Below the pieces are notes generated by a model. That model made no database searches and was not told the DNA's origin. It saw nothing but the letters and a program-made list of their open reading frames with translations. From Oceanisphaera marina (GTDB lineage Bacteria; Pseudomonadota; Gammaproteobacteria; Enterobacterales; Aeromonadaceae), in contig NZ_BMKE01000001.1 in NCBI RefSeq assembly GCF_014643915.1, positions 1 through 64,000 on the forward strand: a stretch of 64,000 nt of DNA, in the 5' to 3' direction. The number at the start of each line of letters is the position of its first letter. Position 1 is the stretch's first letter. Shown here one piece after another: positions 8,620-19,815 of the stretch. The translations under genes and the position numbers were made by a program.

Positions 8620-10077
8620 ATGGCGAATCCACTGCCAGCCGGCCTTGCGCCCTTAGCGGTTTTGCCGGAAAACCTGTTTGCCATGGTGGTGACCCACTCG
8701 CTGGGCAGCCTGGTGCCCAGAGCCAATACGGTGCTGCACTGGTTGCAGCAACTGGACAAGGGCGAGCTGCTAACACCCGGTGCACAATCGCGTACTCAGG
8801 TGGCCGATAGCCAGTGGTTATCGACCAGCACCGAGCGGCGCATTCGCGTCTTGCTGGCCAAGTCCGGTGCGCTGGATTATAGCCAGGACACCCCGGAAGT
8901 CGCACAGGCGGTGGTGCAGGATATCTTGCTCACCCTGGAGCAGGTGGAGCTGTCCTGGCCTGCCGTGGCCAACGGCCTGACCTTGCACGGTATGCCGGCT
9001 GACCTTGCCGAGCAAAAAGCCCGCGCCCGCCATACCTGGGCCGCTTTGCACAAGCTGGCCGAGCAATGGCAGCACAGAGTCAGTCTTTGGCAGTCGATGG
9101 ATCAGGTCGCGGAAGAGCTGGGTATTGCCCCGGCCATTGGTAACGATCAAAACACCGGTGATTTGCGCGACCGTGCCTGGTTTGACTTGTTGCGCTTGAG
9201 CCAGTGGGTGGCACAAATTCAGCCACTGCAAAAATTACTGCAACTGCTGGGCCAGCAAAGGCCGGATCCGGAGCAAAAGGCCAGCCTGAGTCACCTGCTG
9301 CAAAAAATGAGCCCCAAAGAGCAAGGGCCGCAACAACGTAAAATCCCCGGCATTCCCATGGAAACCGAGGGCATTACCCGCTCCGATAATCTGGCGCGCA
9401 TGCTGCCGCTGGAAGCCGCCTTTATGGGCCATGAAGTGTTGCACATGCTGTGGCATGCCCGACGCGCCGAACAGGGGCTGCTCAGTTATGCGGTAGCCGG
9501 CGTGATGCCCATAGATGCGGGCAGCGACTGGACCTCGCCCCGCTCCGGCAAGGGCGAAGGCGCCGGTCAGGGCTTGCAGCAAGGGCCGATTATTCTGTGT
9601 CTGGATACCTCGGCGTCCATGCACGGCATGGCCGAGCAGGTGTCCAAAGCCCTGGTTCTGGAAGCGCTGCGCCTGGCAAAGCAGCAAAATCGCGGCTGCC
9701 TGGTGTATTTGTTTGGCGGCACCGATGAGCTGTTAACCCTGAATAATCAAGAGCTCACCTTGCCGGAGTTGCTGGATATGCTGCGCGGCTCGTTCAGTGG
9801 CGGTACCGATGTTAATACGCCGCTGCTGGCTGCCTTGAAAGACTTGCAGCAGCAAGCCTGGCAACAGGCCGATATTTTGCTGGTCAGTGACGGCGAGTTT
9901 CAGGTCAGCCCCGAATTGCGCCAGCAGGTCGAGCAGGCCAAAGATCAACAAGGCGTCCGGGTATTTGGTTTGCAGCTGGGCTATGCCACCGCCTTGCATG
10001 CCATGAGCCAGTTATGCGATCCGGTACATTTGTTCAGTGACTGGAAAAGCCTGGAGCAGGCGGCGCGCCTGCAATAG
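8620..10077 (+). CDS. viaA: VWA-domain protein ViaA
   Basis: 485 residues, matching E. coli ViaA (483). It is the partner and stimulator of the RavA ATPase. The N-terminal helical part (about 1-300) is Leu/Gln-rich. The C-terminal von Willebrand A domain starts at about residue 320, with the MIDAS motif LDTSASMHG (Asp329, Ser331, Ser333) and the later conserved Thr in SGGTDVN. It starts three bases after ravA and shares its transcript. No signal peptide or membrane segment is visible, consistent with a cytoplasmic or peripheral role. Confidence 0.92.
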   Translation: MANPLPAGLAPLAVLPENLFAMVVTHSLGSLVPRANTVLHWLQQLDKGELLTPGAQSRTQVADSQWLSTSTERRIRVLLAKSGALDYSQDTPEVAQAVVQDILLTLEQVELSWPAVANGLTLHGMPADLAEQKARARHTWAALHKLAEQWQHRVSLWQSMDQVAEELGIAPAIGNDQNTGDLRDRAWFDLLRLSQWVAQIQPLQKLLQLLGQQRPDPEQKASLSHLLQKMSPKEQGPQQRKIPGIPMETEGITRSDNLARMLPLEAAFMGHEVLHMLWHARRAEQGLLSYAVAGVMPIDAGSDWTSPRSGKGEGAGQGLQQGPIILCLDTSASMHGMAEQVSKALVLEALRLAKQQNRGCLVYLFGGTDELLTLNNQELTLPELLDMLRGSFSGGTDVNTPLLAALKDLQQQAWQQADILLVSDGEFQVSPELRQQVEQAKDQQGVRVFGLQLGYATALHAMSQLCDPVHLFSDWKSLEQAARLQ

Positions 10078-10085
10078 CCTCCCCC

Positions 10086-10535
10086 TCAGGCCGAGCGCAG
10101 CAGCACATGGCGCGGCTCGTTCGGTCCAAAATAATCCGCCTCTGTGCTTTCATGTATAAAGCCCAGGGCATGATACAAACCGGCGGCGCGGTTGTCGGGA
10201 TGTACCGTTAAGCGTATTTGCTGGCAGCCGTCTGCGCTCAGCTTGTCGAGCAACGTCTGCAACAGCGCTTTGCCTATGCCCGCCCCACGCACCTGCTCGT
10301 CCACCGCCAACGACATAATCCAGCCCTGATGCCGGCTCTCGCCAATACCGCCAACCACGAATCCTGCCAGTGAGCTATTACAGGCCCTGTCGTGCTCGGC
10401 AACCAGCAGGTAATGCGGCCACAGATCCAATAGCTGTCGAAACAGAAAATCCGGATAACAGTGCGCGCCAAAGGCGGCCTGCTCTAATTGGAATATCTGC
10501 GCCATATCGGCTTTGGTAGCCGCTCTTATCTTCAT
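10086..10535 (-). CDS. GNAT family N-acetyltransferase
   Basis: 149 residues from the chosen start, with a complete GNAT fold. The acetyl-CoA loop is in VDEQVRGAGIGKALL and the C-terminal motif is LYHALGFIHE. It resembles RimI-type acetyltransferases, but the substrate cannot be assigned. The ATG at 10535 is preferred over one five codons upstream because GGA lies eight bases before it and the upstream ATG has no ribosome site. It converges with viaA. Confidence 0.8.
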   Translation of the reverse strand: MKIRAATKADMAQIFQLEQAAFGAHCYPDFLFRQLLDLWPHYLLVAEHDRACNSSLAGFVVGGIGESRHQGWIMSLAVDEQVRGAGIGKALLQTLLDKLSADGCQQIRLTVHPDNRAAGLYHALGFIHESTEADYFGPNEPRHVLLRSA

Positions 10536-10603
10536 ACTATTTTCCGCCATAACTGATTGAAGCTATAAATGGTAAGGCAAAGTCCAGTGCTACAAAAGCG
10601 AAA

Positions 10604-10657
10604 GGGGATTGGGGATTGGGGATTGGCGATTGGGGATTGGGGATTGGGGATTGGGGA
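10604..10657 (+). repeat. GGGGATT tandem tract, seven units
   Basis: Seven 7-bp units, one of them GGCGATT, in the divergent gap between the GNAT gene and nfeD. This is the same family as the tracts at 2006-2166 and 24548-24652. Confidence 0.85.
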
Positions 10658-10685
10658 AAATAGCATAAGACACGAACTGTGTTTA

Positions 10686-10779
10686 TGTAGTCTGGCGCTT
10701 CAGCTGGCAGTCCCGTCTTGGCGGGATATTTAAAACCCTTCTGCTAACGCAGAACCGGCAGCTGAAGCGCTGGACTACA
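10686..10779 (-). repeat. Palindromic element, TGTAG...CTACA family, inverted
   Basis: Full copy in inverted orientation with TCCCGTCTTGGCGGGA and TTCTGC-TAAC-GCAGAA hairpins. With the G-rich tract it fills most of the 365-bp gap before nfeD. Confidence 0.85.
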
Positions 10780-10900
10780 AGGTGTGGTGTTTGTCTTTAG
10801 CTTCAGGCTGACGGCTGTTCAGTGGCCCTTTCAGTACAAAAAACAACCAACCCATATCAAATACGCTAGGCTTGAATAAGGATGAAGCGGGAGCGAACTG

Positions 10901-12289
10901 ATGAAATGGGGCGCAACGATATTGCTGTTACTTTTGCTGGGCCTGCCGGCGTTGGCACAGGAGCGATATTGGCAGCTGGATATCACAGGCCCCATAGGGC
11001 CGGGCACTTCCGACTTTATTGTGACCGAAATTCAGCAGGCGCAAACCGAGCAACCCGCCTTTGTCCTTATGATGCTGGACACCCCCGGCGGTCTGTACAG
11101 CGCGACCCGCGATATCATCAGTGCCATGCTGGCCTCCCGTATTCCGATCGTTACCTATGTTGCCCCAAGCGGTGCCCGAGCCGCGTCTGCCGGTACCTAC
11201 ATCATGTATGCCAGCCATGTGGCCGCCATGGCACCAGGGACTCATCTTGGCGCGGCAACGCCGGTGCAACTGGGGGGATCCATACTGCCCGAGGCAGACA
11301 AGTCCGATAAAAAAAACACACCCAACCCCCGTGATGCCCCCGCCGATGATGCCGAGCCCTCTCCCGAGGCAGTAGAGGAAAGCACCGCCATGGAGCGCAA
11401 GACGCTGAATGACGCCATTGCCTATATCCGCTCGCTGGCTCAGCTTCGAGGCCGCAATGCCGACTGGGCCGAGCTGGCGGTACGGGACGCCGCTACACTT
11501 ACCGCCAGCGAAGCCCTGACAGAAAACGTGATTGAACTGATAGCAGCAGATGAGTCGGCCCTGCTGGTGGCGCTGAATGGCCGGGACATATCACTTGGCG
11601 ATACCCGCTATGTGTTTGACAGCAGTCAGTTAACGCCCGAGCTGCGCCAACCCGACTGGCGCCAGCGTTTCATCATGATTATCAGCAACCCCAATATCGC
11701 CTACCTGCTGATGCTGGTGGGTATTTATGGCCTGCTGCTGGAGTTTTACAGCCCGGGCTTTGGCGTGTCTGGCGTCACGGGGGCCATCTGTTTATTGCTG
11801 GCCTTGATGGCCATGCAAATGCTGCCGTTCAGCACCATAGGATTAGCCCTGCTGGGGCTGGGCCTGGCGTTAATGATTGCCGAGGCGCTAGCGCCCAGCT
11901 TTGGTATTTTAGGCGGGGGCGGCCTGGTGGCCTTTGTACTTGGCTCTGTATTGTTGTTTGATACGCCGGATCAGGCGTTTCGTATTGCCTGGCCGGTTAT
12001 CGGGGCTTTTGCTCTGGTCACGATCGGCCTCATCGTAGTGGTGGTCAGACTGATGATAAAGCAACGCCATACTCAACCCGTATCCGGCTACCAGGCCATG
12101 ATTGGCAGCGAAGGCATTGCCCTGACCGATATAGCCCCTAGCGGCAGTGTGATGTTGCAAGGCGAGCGCTGGCAAGCCACCAGCCAGCAGCCCATTGCCG
12201 CTCGACAAGCGGTAGTGGTACTGGCGGTACACGACCTGACGCTAACCGTTGCCCCCCTGCTTGCCCCCTCAAAGGAGACACATCCATGA
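10901..12289 (+). CDS. Membrane-bound ClpP-class serine protease, NfeD family
   Basis: 462 residues with a signal peptide (about 1-19, [14 protein letters not shown]). The N-terminal ClpP-like protease domain has the serine in [10 protein letters not shown] and a candidate Lys general base in [10 protein letters not shown], as in archaeal PH1510. Four or five transmembrane segments lie at about 265-385. The C-terminal NfeD OB-fold is at about 390-455. An Asp/Pro-rich insert at about 130-160 is low complexity. Archaeal relatives cleave the C-terminus of the stomatin partner, and the stomatin-like gene here overlaps the 3' end by four bases. The roles in bacteria are still mostly inferred: membrane protein quality control or membrane organisation. 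Confidence 0.88.
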   Translation: MKWGATILLLLLLGLPALAQERYWQLDITGPIGPGTSDFIVTEIQQAQTEQPAFVLMMLDTPGGLYSATRDIISAMLASRIPIVTYVAPSGARAASAGTYIMYASHVAAMAPGTHLGAATPVQLGGSILPEADKSDKKNTPNPRDAPADDAEPSPEAVEESTAMERKTLNDAIAYIRSLAQLRGRNADWAELAVRDAATLTASEALTENVIELIAADESALLVALNGRDISLGDTRYVFDSSQLTPELRQPDWRQRFIMIISNPNIAYLLMLVGIYGLLLEFYSPGFGVSGVTGAICLLLALMAMQMLPFSTIGLALLGLGLALMIAEALAPSFGILGGGGLVAFVLGSVLLFDTPDQAFRIAWPVIGAFALVTIGLIVVVVRLMIKQRHTQPVSGYQAMIGSEGIALTDIAPSGSVMLQGERWQATSQQPIAARQAVVVLAVHDLTLTVAPLLAPSKETHP

Positions 12290-13086
12290 TTATCGACTTT
12301 ATCTATTTTCAGATACTGATCATCGTGTTGCTGGTGATGCTGTTTACCAGCGCGTTTCGTATCTTGCGGGAATATGAGCGCGGCGTGATTTTTTTGCTGG
12401 GGCGCTTTTACAAGATCAAGGGACCCGGGCTGATTCTGGTGATCCCCTTTGTGCAGCAGATAGTGCGGGTTGATCTGCGAATCATCACCATGGATGTGCC
12501 GTCACAGGATATTATTTCCAAAGACAACGTCACGGTGAAGGTGAATGCGGTGCTGTACTTTCGGGTGCTGGATCCGCAAAAGGCCATTATCAATATCGAA
12601 AACTACCTGGAAGCCACCAGCCAGCTGGCACAAACCACCATGCGTTCGGTGCTCGGGCAGCATGAGCTGGACGAAATCCTGTCGGCCCGGGATACCCTGA
12701 ATGCAGACTTGCAGCGCATTCTGGACCAAAGTACCGACGGCTGGGGCATCAAGGTGACCGCGGTTGAAATCAAGCACGTCGATCTGGATGAATCCATGAT
12801 TCGCGCCATTGCGCGTCAGGCCGAAGCGGAACGTTCACGCCGGGCCAAAATCATTCACGCCACCGGTGAGTTGGAGGCCTCCAAGCAGTTACTGGAAGCA
12901 GCGCGCATGCTCGGCCAGCAACCGGAAGCCATACAGCTGCGTTACCTGCAAACCCTGACCGAAATTACCAACGACAACAGCAAGATCATCATATTCCCGC
13001 TGCCACTGGAATTCGGTAAAATGCTGCAACCCATCCTGGATCCCACGCCCCCTGCGGCCACTTCGTCACCAGACGATATAACCTGA
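12286..13086 (+). CDS. Slipin, stomatin/prohibitin-family membrane protein
   Basis: 266 residues. An N-terminal membrane anchor (about 6-24) is followed by the SPFH/PHB domain, with the hallmark [15 protein letters not shown] and [10 protein letters not shown] near 25-65. The [18 protein letters not shown] coiled-coil segment begins near residue 180. Such proteins form oligomeric scaffolds in the membrane. The ATGA overlap with the NfeD gene indicates translational coupling, and NfeD is the expected protease partner. FtsH partners HflK/HflC have a different layout, so slipin is the better call. Confidence 0.9.
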   Translation: MIIDFIYFQILIIVLLVMLFTSAFRILREYERGVIFLLGRFYKIKGPGLILVIPFVQQIVRVDLRIITMDVPSQDIISKDNVTVKVNAVLYFRVLDPQKAIINIENYLEATSQLAQTTMRSVLGQHELDEILSARDTLNADLQRILDQSTDGWGIKVTAVEIKHVDLDESMIRAIARQAEAERSRRAKIIHATGELEASKQLLEAARMLGQQPEAIQLRYLQTLTEITNDNSKIIIFPLPLEFGKMLQPILDPTPPAATSSPDDIT

Positions 13087-13106
13087 ACAATACAGAGAAA
13101 CTGACG

Positions 13107-13511
13107 ATGCAGATTTTGACCGCTTACGGCCTGGCCGATAGCTCTTATCAAGCCGCCGGCGGCGAGGACGGCTTGCGCCGGCTGGCCCGGGATTTTTATC
13201 ACGCTATGAGCACCCGCGCCGATGCCGCCGTGATCCGTGCCATGCACCCGGAAAATCTGGATGAAAGCACCGACAAACTGGCGCGCTTTTTAGCCGGTTG
13301 GCTGGGTGGCCCGTCTTTATACCGTGAAAAATACGGCCCCATCAGCATACCCCGCGCCCACGGGGATTTGGCCATAGGCCCTGCGGAACGCGACGCCTGG
13401 TTGGCCTGCATGGCACAAGCACTGGACGGACAGGACTATGCGCCCGAGTTTAAAAGCTACCTGCTGCAAGCCCTGAGCGTGCCCGCCGAGCGCTGCCGCA
13501 CCCGGGATTAA
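13107..13511 (+). CDS. Group II truncated haemoglobin
   Basis: 134 residues. Matches group II truncated globins: YQAAGGEDGLRRLARDFY at the B/CD region, MHPENLDES, then KLARFLAGWLGGPSLYREKYG with the distal and proximal haem pocket, and the Trp of the G helix in ERDAWLACM. Members bind O2 or NO and are linked to oxygen or nitrosative chemistry. It lies 20 bases after the slipin gene, probably in the same transcript. The link to NfeD/slipin is positional only. Confidence 0.88.
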   Translation: MQILTAYGLADSSYQAAGGEDGLRRLARDFYHAMSTRADAAVIRAMHPENLDESTDKLARFLAGWLGGPSLYREKYGPISIPRAHGDLAIGPAERDAWLACMAQALDGQDYAPEFKSYLLQALSVPAERCRTRD

Positions 13512-13602
13512 AAACGCACCAATGATTTGCCGCGATGGCCTCCCGCTGGCGGCGTTTGTCTGGTAAAATACCAGCCGTTTTGCAATCAGGTGACGGCGAG
13601 TA

Positions 13603-14709
13603 ATGAGCGATAACTGTCAGTTAAAAGTGATTGTCGGCATGTCCGGCGGTGTGGATTCTTCGGTTTCGGCCTATTTGCTGCAACAGCAGGGCTATCAGGT
13701 GGAAGGCCTGTTCATGAAAAACTGGGAAGAAGACGACACCGACGAGTATTGCTCCGCAGCCGAAGATCTGCGTGATGCCCAGGCGGTGTGCGACAAGCTG
13801 GGCATAGAGCTGCATACCATCAACTTTGCCGCCGAATACTGGGACAATGTGTTTGAGCACTTTCTGGCCGAATACAAGGCCGGCCGCACGCCCAACCCCG
13901 ATATCCTGTGCAATAAAGAAATCAAATTCAAAGCCTTTCTGGAGTTTGCCGCCGAAGACCTTGGCGCCGACTACATTGCCACCGGCCACTATGTGCGCCG
14001 CAGCTTCGAGGAGCAGCCAAAGATGTTGCGCGGCCTCGATGGCAACAAGGATCAAAGCTACTTTCTCTATACCCTGAGCTCGCAACAGGTGGCCAAGAGC
14101 CTGTTCCCGGTGGGCGAGCTGGAAAAGCCAGAAGTGCGCCGCATTGCCGAGCAACTGGAGCTGGTCACCGCCAAGAAGAAAGATTCTACCGGCATCTGCT
14201 TTATTGGCGAGCGCAAGTTTACCGACTTTCTGGCCCAGTACCTGCCGGCACAGCCCGGCGCCATTGAAAGTGTGGACGGCCAGGTGATTGGCGAGCATCA
14301 GGGCCTGATGTATCACACCCTGGGTCAGCGTAAAGGCCTGGGCATTGGCGGCTTGAAAAACACCAGTGACGAGCCCTGGTATGTAGTGGACAAGGACATG
14401 GAGCGCAACGTACTGATTGTCGCCCAGGGCGACCATCCCCGCTTGTATTCCCATGGCCTGATTGCCCGCCAGCTGCACTGGGTTAATCATACGCCCATTG
14501 GCGAGGCGTTTCGCTGCACCCTGAAAACCCGCTATCGCCAAACCGATGTACCCTGTCTGGTAGAGCCGCTGGATGACGACACCATTAAAGTCACCTTCGA
14601 TACGCCACAGGCGGCGGTCACTCCGGGCCAGTCTGCCGTATTTTATGATGGCGAAGTGTGTCTGGGTGGCGGCATTATCGAAACCCGTTTTAGTCAGGAG
14701 TCACTGTGA
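13603..14709 (+). CDS. mnmA: tRNA-specific 2-thiouridylase MnmA
   Basis: 368 residues, as in E. coli. It thiolates U34 of tRNA Lys, Glu and Gln using sulfur relayed from TusE. The PP-loop [15 protein letters not shown] is at residues 12-26. The catalytic Cys103 in ILCNKEIKF and Cys199 in TGICFIGER agree with the family pair. The C-terminal beta-barrel is complete. Its tRNA-Lys(UUU) substrates are encoded as five copies later in this window. It overlaps hflD by four bases and heads mnmA-hflD-purB, the E. coli order. Confidence 0.96.
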   Translation: MSDNCQLKVIVGMSGGVDSSVSAYLLQQQGYQVEGLFMKNWEEDDTDEYCSAAEDLRDAQAVCDKLGIELHTINFAAEYWDNVFEHFLAEYKAGRTPNPDILCNKEIKFKAFLEFAAEDLGADYIATGHYVRRSFEEQPKMLRGLDGNKDQSYFLYTLSSQQVAKSLFPVGELEKPEVRRIAEQLELVTAKKKDSTGICFIGERKFTDFLAQYLPAQPGAIESVDGQVIGEHQGLMYHTLGQRKGLGIGGLKNTSDEPWYVVDKDMERNVLIVAQGDHPRLYSHGLIARQLHWVNHTPIGEAFRCTLKTRYRQTDVPCLVEPLDDDTIKVTFDTPQAAVTPGQSAVFYDGEVCLGGGIIETRFSQESL

Positions 14710-15329
14710 GCCATAACCTTGAAAACCAGACCCTGGCCTTTGCCGGCATCTGTCAGGCGGCCAGCCTGGTGCAGCAAGTTTCTCGCCAGGGCACCATAGA
14801 AGACAAAGCAACCCTGGCGGCCACCTTGAACAGCATTCTGGTGACCGACGCCGAACAGTCGGCGGACATTTACGGCGGCCATGAGCAGTTGGCGCTGGGC
14901 TATCAAGCCATTGTCGATCAGTTGAGTAACGACAGCGCCCGTAAAAACGCCGAACTCACCCGCTATCTGGTGGGCATAGTGGCGCTGGAGCGCAAACTGG
15001 CCAAGCGCCGCGATTTAATGGCCATGCTGGGTGAGCGGATCAACCAGGTAAAACGCCAGCGCCATCATTTTGAGCTGCTCGACGAGCAGGTGCTGGCCAA
15101 CCTGGCCAGCATTTACAGCGACATTGTCAGCCCAATAGGGCCGCGCATTCAGGTGGCAGGCAACCCAACTTATTTACAGCAGCCCTTGGTACAACACCAG
15201 ATCCGTGCCCTGCTGCTGGCCGGAATTCGCAGTGCCGTACTCTGGCGCCAGCTCGGTGGCAAGCGCCGCCACATTCTGTTTGCACGCAAGCGCCTGGTGG
15301 CCCAGGCCCAGTCGGCACTGCGCAAGTAA
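14706..15329 (+). CDS. hflD: HflD, lysogenization regulator homologue
   Basis: 207 residues, mostly helical, beginning [20 protein letters not shown] as HflD proteins do. E. coli HflD is a peripheral membrane protein that binds phage lambda CII and affects lysogenisation. Its native function is unclear. The start is a GTG overlapping the mnmA stop (GTGA), so translation is probably coupled. No predicted enzyme motif is visible. Confidence 0.9.
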   Translation: MSHNLENQTLAFAGICQAASLVQQVSRQGTIEDKATLAATLNSILVTDAEQSADIYGGHEQLALGYQAIVDQLSNDSARKNAELTRYLVGIVALERKLAKRRDLMAMLGERINQVKRQRHHFELLDEQVLANLASIYSDIVSPIGPRIQVAGNPTYLQQPLVQHQIRALLLAGIRSAVLWRQLGGKRRHILFARKRLVAQAQSALRK

Positions 15330-15343
15330 CCCTATTTAAATAA

Positions 15344-16744
<1,401 letters not shown>

Positions 16745-16785
16745 AAAAGCAGCGCCAGGCGCCCAGGACTCGGCGCCCAGCTGAC

Positions 16786-16816
16786 AAAACACCGAGCCAA
16801 TTGGCTCGGTGTTTTT
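16786..16816 (+). terminator. Terminator of the mnmA-hflD-purB cluster
   Basis: ACACCGAGCCAATTGGCTCGGTGT is a perfect 12-bp inverted repeat followed by a T run, 42 bases after purB. Confidence 0.92.
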
Positions 16817-16858
16817 GTATGCGGCTTAAGGGCAGCCGTCAGCCGTAAACACCCCCCC

Positions 16859-16952
16859 TGTAGCCCGGCGCTTTAGCTGCCGGTTCTGCGTTAGCAGAAG
16901 GATTTAAACATCCCGCCGAGACGGGACTGGCAGCTGAAGCTGCCAGACTACA
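16859..16952 (+). repeat. Palindromic element, TGTAG...CTACA family
   Basis: Full copy with TTCTGC-GTTA-GCAGAA and CCCGCCGAGACGGG. The rest of the 350-bp purB-roxA gap (16953-17094) holds the roxA promoter region but no other clear feature. Confidence 0.85.
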
Positions 16953-17094
16953 AAAACATCGCTCTTTGAGAGCAATTTAATTTTCTGACAGCTGTGGTTA
17001 GTATGACTGTGTCTCCCGAATCTATCATTCTCTGCTGTGGCTAGGCATAATAGCCGCTATTCTCAATACATGATTTACATCATTACAGGTGCCC

Positions 17095-18237
17095 ATGCAT
17101 AGCGCTCTTAAATTCGATATCGATGACTTTCTGGCTCAGTACTGGCAAAAAAAACCAATACTGATCAAAGGAGGATTTTCTGACTTTGAAGATCCGCTGA
17201 GTCCGGATGAGCTGGCTGGGCTGGCGCTGGAACCCCAGATAGAAGCGCGTCGCGTATGGCGAGCCGATGATCGCTGGCACGCCGAAAGTGGCCCCTTCGA
17301 GAGCTACGATCATCTGGGCGAAGCCGACTGGACGCTGCTGGTGCAGGCGGTTAACCAGTGGCACCCCGGGGTGCAGGAGATTGCGGATGCATTCCGCTTT
17401 ATTCCGGGCTGGCGCTTCGATGATGTGATGGTGAGCTTCTCGACGCCCGGCGGCGGCGTGGGCCCGCATATCGATCAATATGGAGTGTTTATCATTCAGG
17501 GCGAAGGCACTCGCCACTGGCGGGTAGGCCTGCCCCAGAATCTGCAGCAATTTGCCGCCAATGGCGCCCTGCGCCACTGCGAAAACTTTGTGGCCGAAAT
17601 TGATGAAATACTCACGCCGGGTGATGTGCTCTATATTCCACCGGGCTGCCCCCACGAAGGTTACGCCGACACCCCGGCGCTCAATTACTCCGTTGGTTTT
17701 CGCGCCCCGGATGCACGGGATTTAATCTCCGGCTTTGCCGACCATATGCTGGCCCACGAGTCTGTCAGCCGCCGCTTTGACGACGCCGACATGGCGGCCA
17801 GTACCACTCATGGTCGTATCGACCAACAGGTGATGTCTCAGGTTAAAGACTTGATGGCAGAGTTACTGGATGACCCCCAACGCCTGGCCGACTGGTTTGG
17901 CGAGATGATCTCGGACGCCAAGCACGACCTGGATCTTGAGCCGGTAACCCCCCTGTACAGCCTGGAAGAGCTGGTGCTGCGCATGGATCATGGCGATCAT
18001 CTGTATCGACTGGCTGGCGTTCGCTGCTTCTATATGGAAGGCAGTGATCAGGTATTTTATATGGACGGGGAGCGCTATCAACTGGCCGAGCCCGACGCCG
18101 AGGCCATTGCCCTGTTATGCGATCAGGCCCGTATTTGTGGCCCCGAAGTCGCCTGCCTGAAGCAACCCCAGGCACTGCTGGAAGTACTCTTGCCACTGGT
18201 AAACCAGGGCTACTGGTATTTTGAAGAAGACGAATAA
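17095..18237 (+). CDS. roxA: Ribosomal protein L16 arginine hydroxylase RoxA
   Basis: 380 residues from ATG 17095. A JmjC-type Fe(II)/2-oxoglutarate oxygenase that hydroxylates Arg81 of ribosomal protein L16 in E. coli (YcfD). The iron ligands are present: His125 and Asp127 in GPHIDQYG and His187 in PPGCPHEGY. GFADHMLAHE and the C-terminal winged-helix-like part follow. A GTG two codons upstream is possible. The ATG fits the homologues' N-terminus better. Confidence 0.93.
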   Translation: MHSALKFDIDDFLAQYWQKKPILIKGGFSDFEDPLSPDELAGLALEPQIEARRVWRADDRWHAESGPFESYDHLGEADWTLLVQAVNQWHPGVQEIADAFRFIPGWRFDDVMVSFSTPGGGVGPHIDQYGVFIIQGEGTRHWRVGLPQNLQQFAANGALRHCENFVAEIDEILTPGDVLYIPPGCPHEGYADTPALNYSVGFRAPDARDLISGFADHMLAHESVSRRFDDADMAASTTHGRIDQQVMSQVKDLMAELLDDPQRLADWFGEMISDAKHDLDLEPVTPLYSLEELVLRMDHGDHLYRLAGVRCFYMEGSDQVFYMDGERYQLAEPDAEAIALLCDQARICGPEVACLKQPQALLEVLLPLVNQGYWYFEEDE

Positions 18238-18266
18238 GAACAGCGCTCGGCGCCTAGCTTAAATAC

Positions 18267-18308
18267 AAAGCGAGATCCCGACCTTCGTCAGGATCTCGCT
18301 TTTGGTTT
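18267..18308 (+). terminator. Terminator of roxA
   Basis: AAGCGAGATCC...GGATCTCGCTT forms a stem followed by TTGGTTTTT. The loop region CCGACCTTCGTCAGG relates it to the short CCTGA...TCAGG palindrome group. Confidence 0.8.
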
Positions 18309-18309
18309 T

Positions 18310-18411
18310 TGTAGGCGCTGCTTTAGCTGCGCAATGTCGCGCAGCGACACTCTGTAATCTGATCGTTTCAGTTTTGCTGCGCAAAACCAGCCAGCTAAAG
18401 CAGGCTTCTAC
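18310..18411 (+). repeat. Palindromic element, second variant type
   Basis: Ends TGTAGGCGCTGCTTTAGCTG and CAGCTAAAGCAGGCTTCTAC are inverted. Inside are two unrelated hairpins, TGTCGC-GCA-GCGACA and GTTTTG-CTGCG-CAAAAC. The architecture equals the main family (outer stem plus two hairpins) but the internal sequence differs. Confidence 0.75.
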
Positions 18412-18425
18412 TGGGAAGCGGCTGC

Positions 18426-18914
18426 TTACCCGAAGGCCGGATGGTAGGTAACCAGGCCGGTGGGGGCCGGTTGCTTGAGCGCCAGCGCCATAAAATGCTC
18501 ACCGGCGTTGGGGTAGGTGCATTTCAAGTCCAGCTCCTGGGCGGGCTTGAAGCCAAAGCGGCGATAAAACGCCGGATCGCCCAATACCACCACCCCGGCC
18601 CAGTCCAGCTCATTTGCGCTGTCCAGCGCCGCATGGATCATGGCGGTCGCCACTCCCTGGCGCTGGCAATCGGGCCACACGCTCACGGGAGCCAGCCCCA
18701 GCCAACCGATGTCTTCGCCGTTGATGAGTACCGGGCTCATGGCCAGATGACCAATAATGGCGCCTTCGTATTCGGCCACCTGGCTCAGGCTGATGGCGCC
18801 CTGCTCGCGCAAGTCCCACACCAAATCGGCTTCGTCTTCCCGGCCAAAGGCCGTGTAAACCACTTCGTCTATCTCATCGCCATCGCCGGGGCGTTCGGTT
18901 CTGCATATCAACAT
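18426..18914 (-). CDS. GNAT family N-acetyltransferase, YhbS-like
   Basis: 162 residues. The acetyl-CoA binding segment is WPDCQRQGVATAMIHAAL. The YhbS-like layout is recognisable from the RTERPGDGDEIDEVVYTAF start and VVLGDPAFYRRFGF. The substrate is unknown. The stop of pdxH's neighbour region lies eight bases away, and this gene follows pdxH on the same strand, so they may be co-transcribed. Confidence 0.82.
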   Translation of the reverse strand: MLICRTERPGDGDEIDEVVYTAFGREDEADLVWDLREQGAISLSQVAEYEGAIIGHLAMSPVLINGEDIGWLGLAPVSVWPDCQRQGVATAMIHAALDSANELDWAGVVVLGDPAFYRRFGFKPAQELDLKCTYPNAGEHFMALALKQPAPTGLVTYHPAFG

Positions 18915-18922
18915 AAGTAACC

Positions 18923-19558
18923 TTAAGGTGCCAGACGGTCGATCGACCAGCCGTCTTGCTCACGCTGATATAAAAAACGATCATGCAGGCGATTGGCGCC
19001 TCCCTGCCAGAACTCGACAGAATCAAACTTCACCCTGAAACCACCCCAGAAGCTCGGCAGCGGTACCTCGCCATTGGCAAACTTCTGTTTCATTTCCAGA
19101 AATTTGCCTTCCAGTACACCACGAGCCGAAATACGTGACGACTGATGCGACACCCAGGCGCCAATCTGGCTGTCTTTGGGGCGGCTACTGAAATATTTCA
19201 TCACGTCCAGCGTCGACAATCGTTCAACCTGGCCGGTGACGTGCACTTGTCGCTCTAAACCGTGCCAGGGGAACAGCAGGCTGATGCGCGGATTTTGCGC
19301 CAGCTGGCTGGCCTTGCGGCTACCCATGTTGGTGTAAAAAACGAAACCCCGTTCATCGACATGCTTGAGCAGTACGATGCGCTGATAGGGCTGCCCGCGT
19401 TCGTCTACCGTGCCGACCACCATGGCAGTAGGATCCTCAAGGTTAGCGGCTACGGCTTGCTGCATCCAGGTTTCAAACAAAGAGAGGGGGTTATCCGGCA
19501 AGCTGTTGCGGCGCAGGCCGCCTTGCAAATATTCCCGCCGGTAATTGGCCAGTTCCAT
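18923..19558 (-). CDS. pdxH: Pyridoxamine 5'-phosphate oxidase
   Basis: 211 residues, near the E. coli length of 218. An FMN enzyme making pyridoxal 5'-phosphate from PNP or PMP. The family features are the start [19 protein letters not shown], the FMN-binding [24 protein letters not shown], and the C-terminal ending [23 protein letters not shown] with the diagnostic WxxxRLAP. It precedes the GNAT on the same strand with an eight-base gap. Confidence 0.94.
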   Translation of the reverse strand: MELANYRREYLQGGLRRNSLPDNPLSLFETWMQQAVAANLEDPTAMVVGTVDERGQPYQRIVLLKHVDERGFVFYTNMGSRKASQLAQNPRISLLFPWHGLERQVHVTGQVERLSTLDVMKYFSSRPKDSQIGAWVSHQSSRISARGVLEGKFLEMKQKFANGEVPLPSFWGGFRVKFDSVEFWQGGANRLHDRFLYQREQDGWSIDRLAP

Positions 19559-19815
19559 AGACTCGTTTCTCGTGGTTCGCGATAGCTTATTGTGCTCGGC
19601 GCATCGCCAATTGGCAAGACAAGCCCTGCCGGAGCGGGATCACAAAAGTCGGAATCGAGCCTGACTGTCAAAGAAAATCAAGCAACGGTCACTTTTACGA
19701 CCAGAACCACTAACAGCCAGCCAGCTTTGCGTCTATCTTGAACAGACAACCTTATGGTTTACCACTTAATGTTTTACTACTTATTTTTCTACTTATTGTT
19801 CTACGAGGAGCATCC

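Noticed and set aside
13621-14541. 306-codon frame opposite mnmA
   Set aside because: Antisense shadow of mnmA with no recognisable domain.
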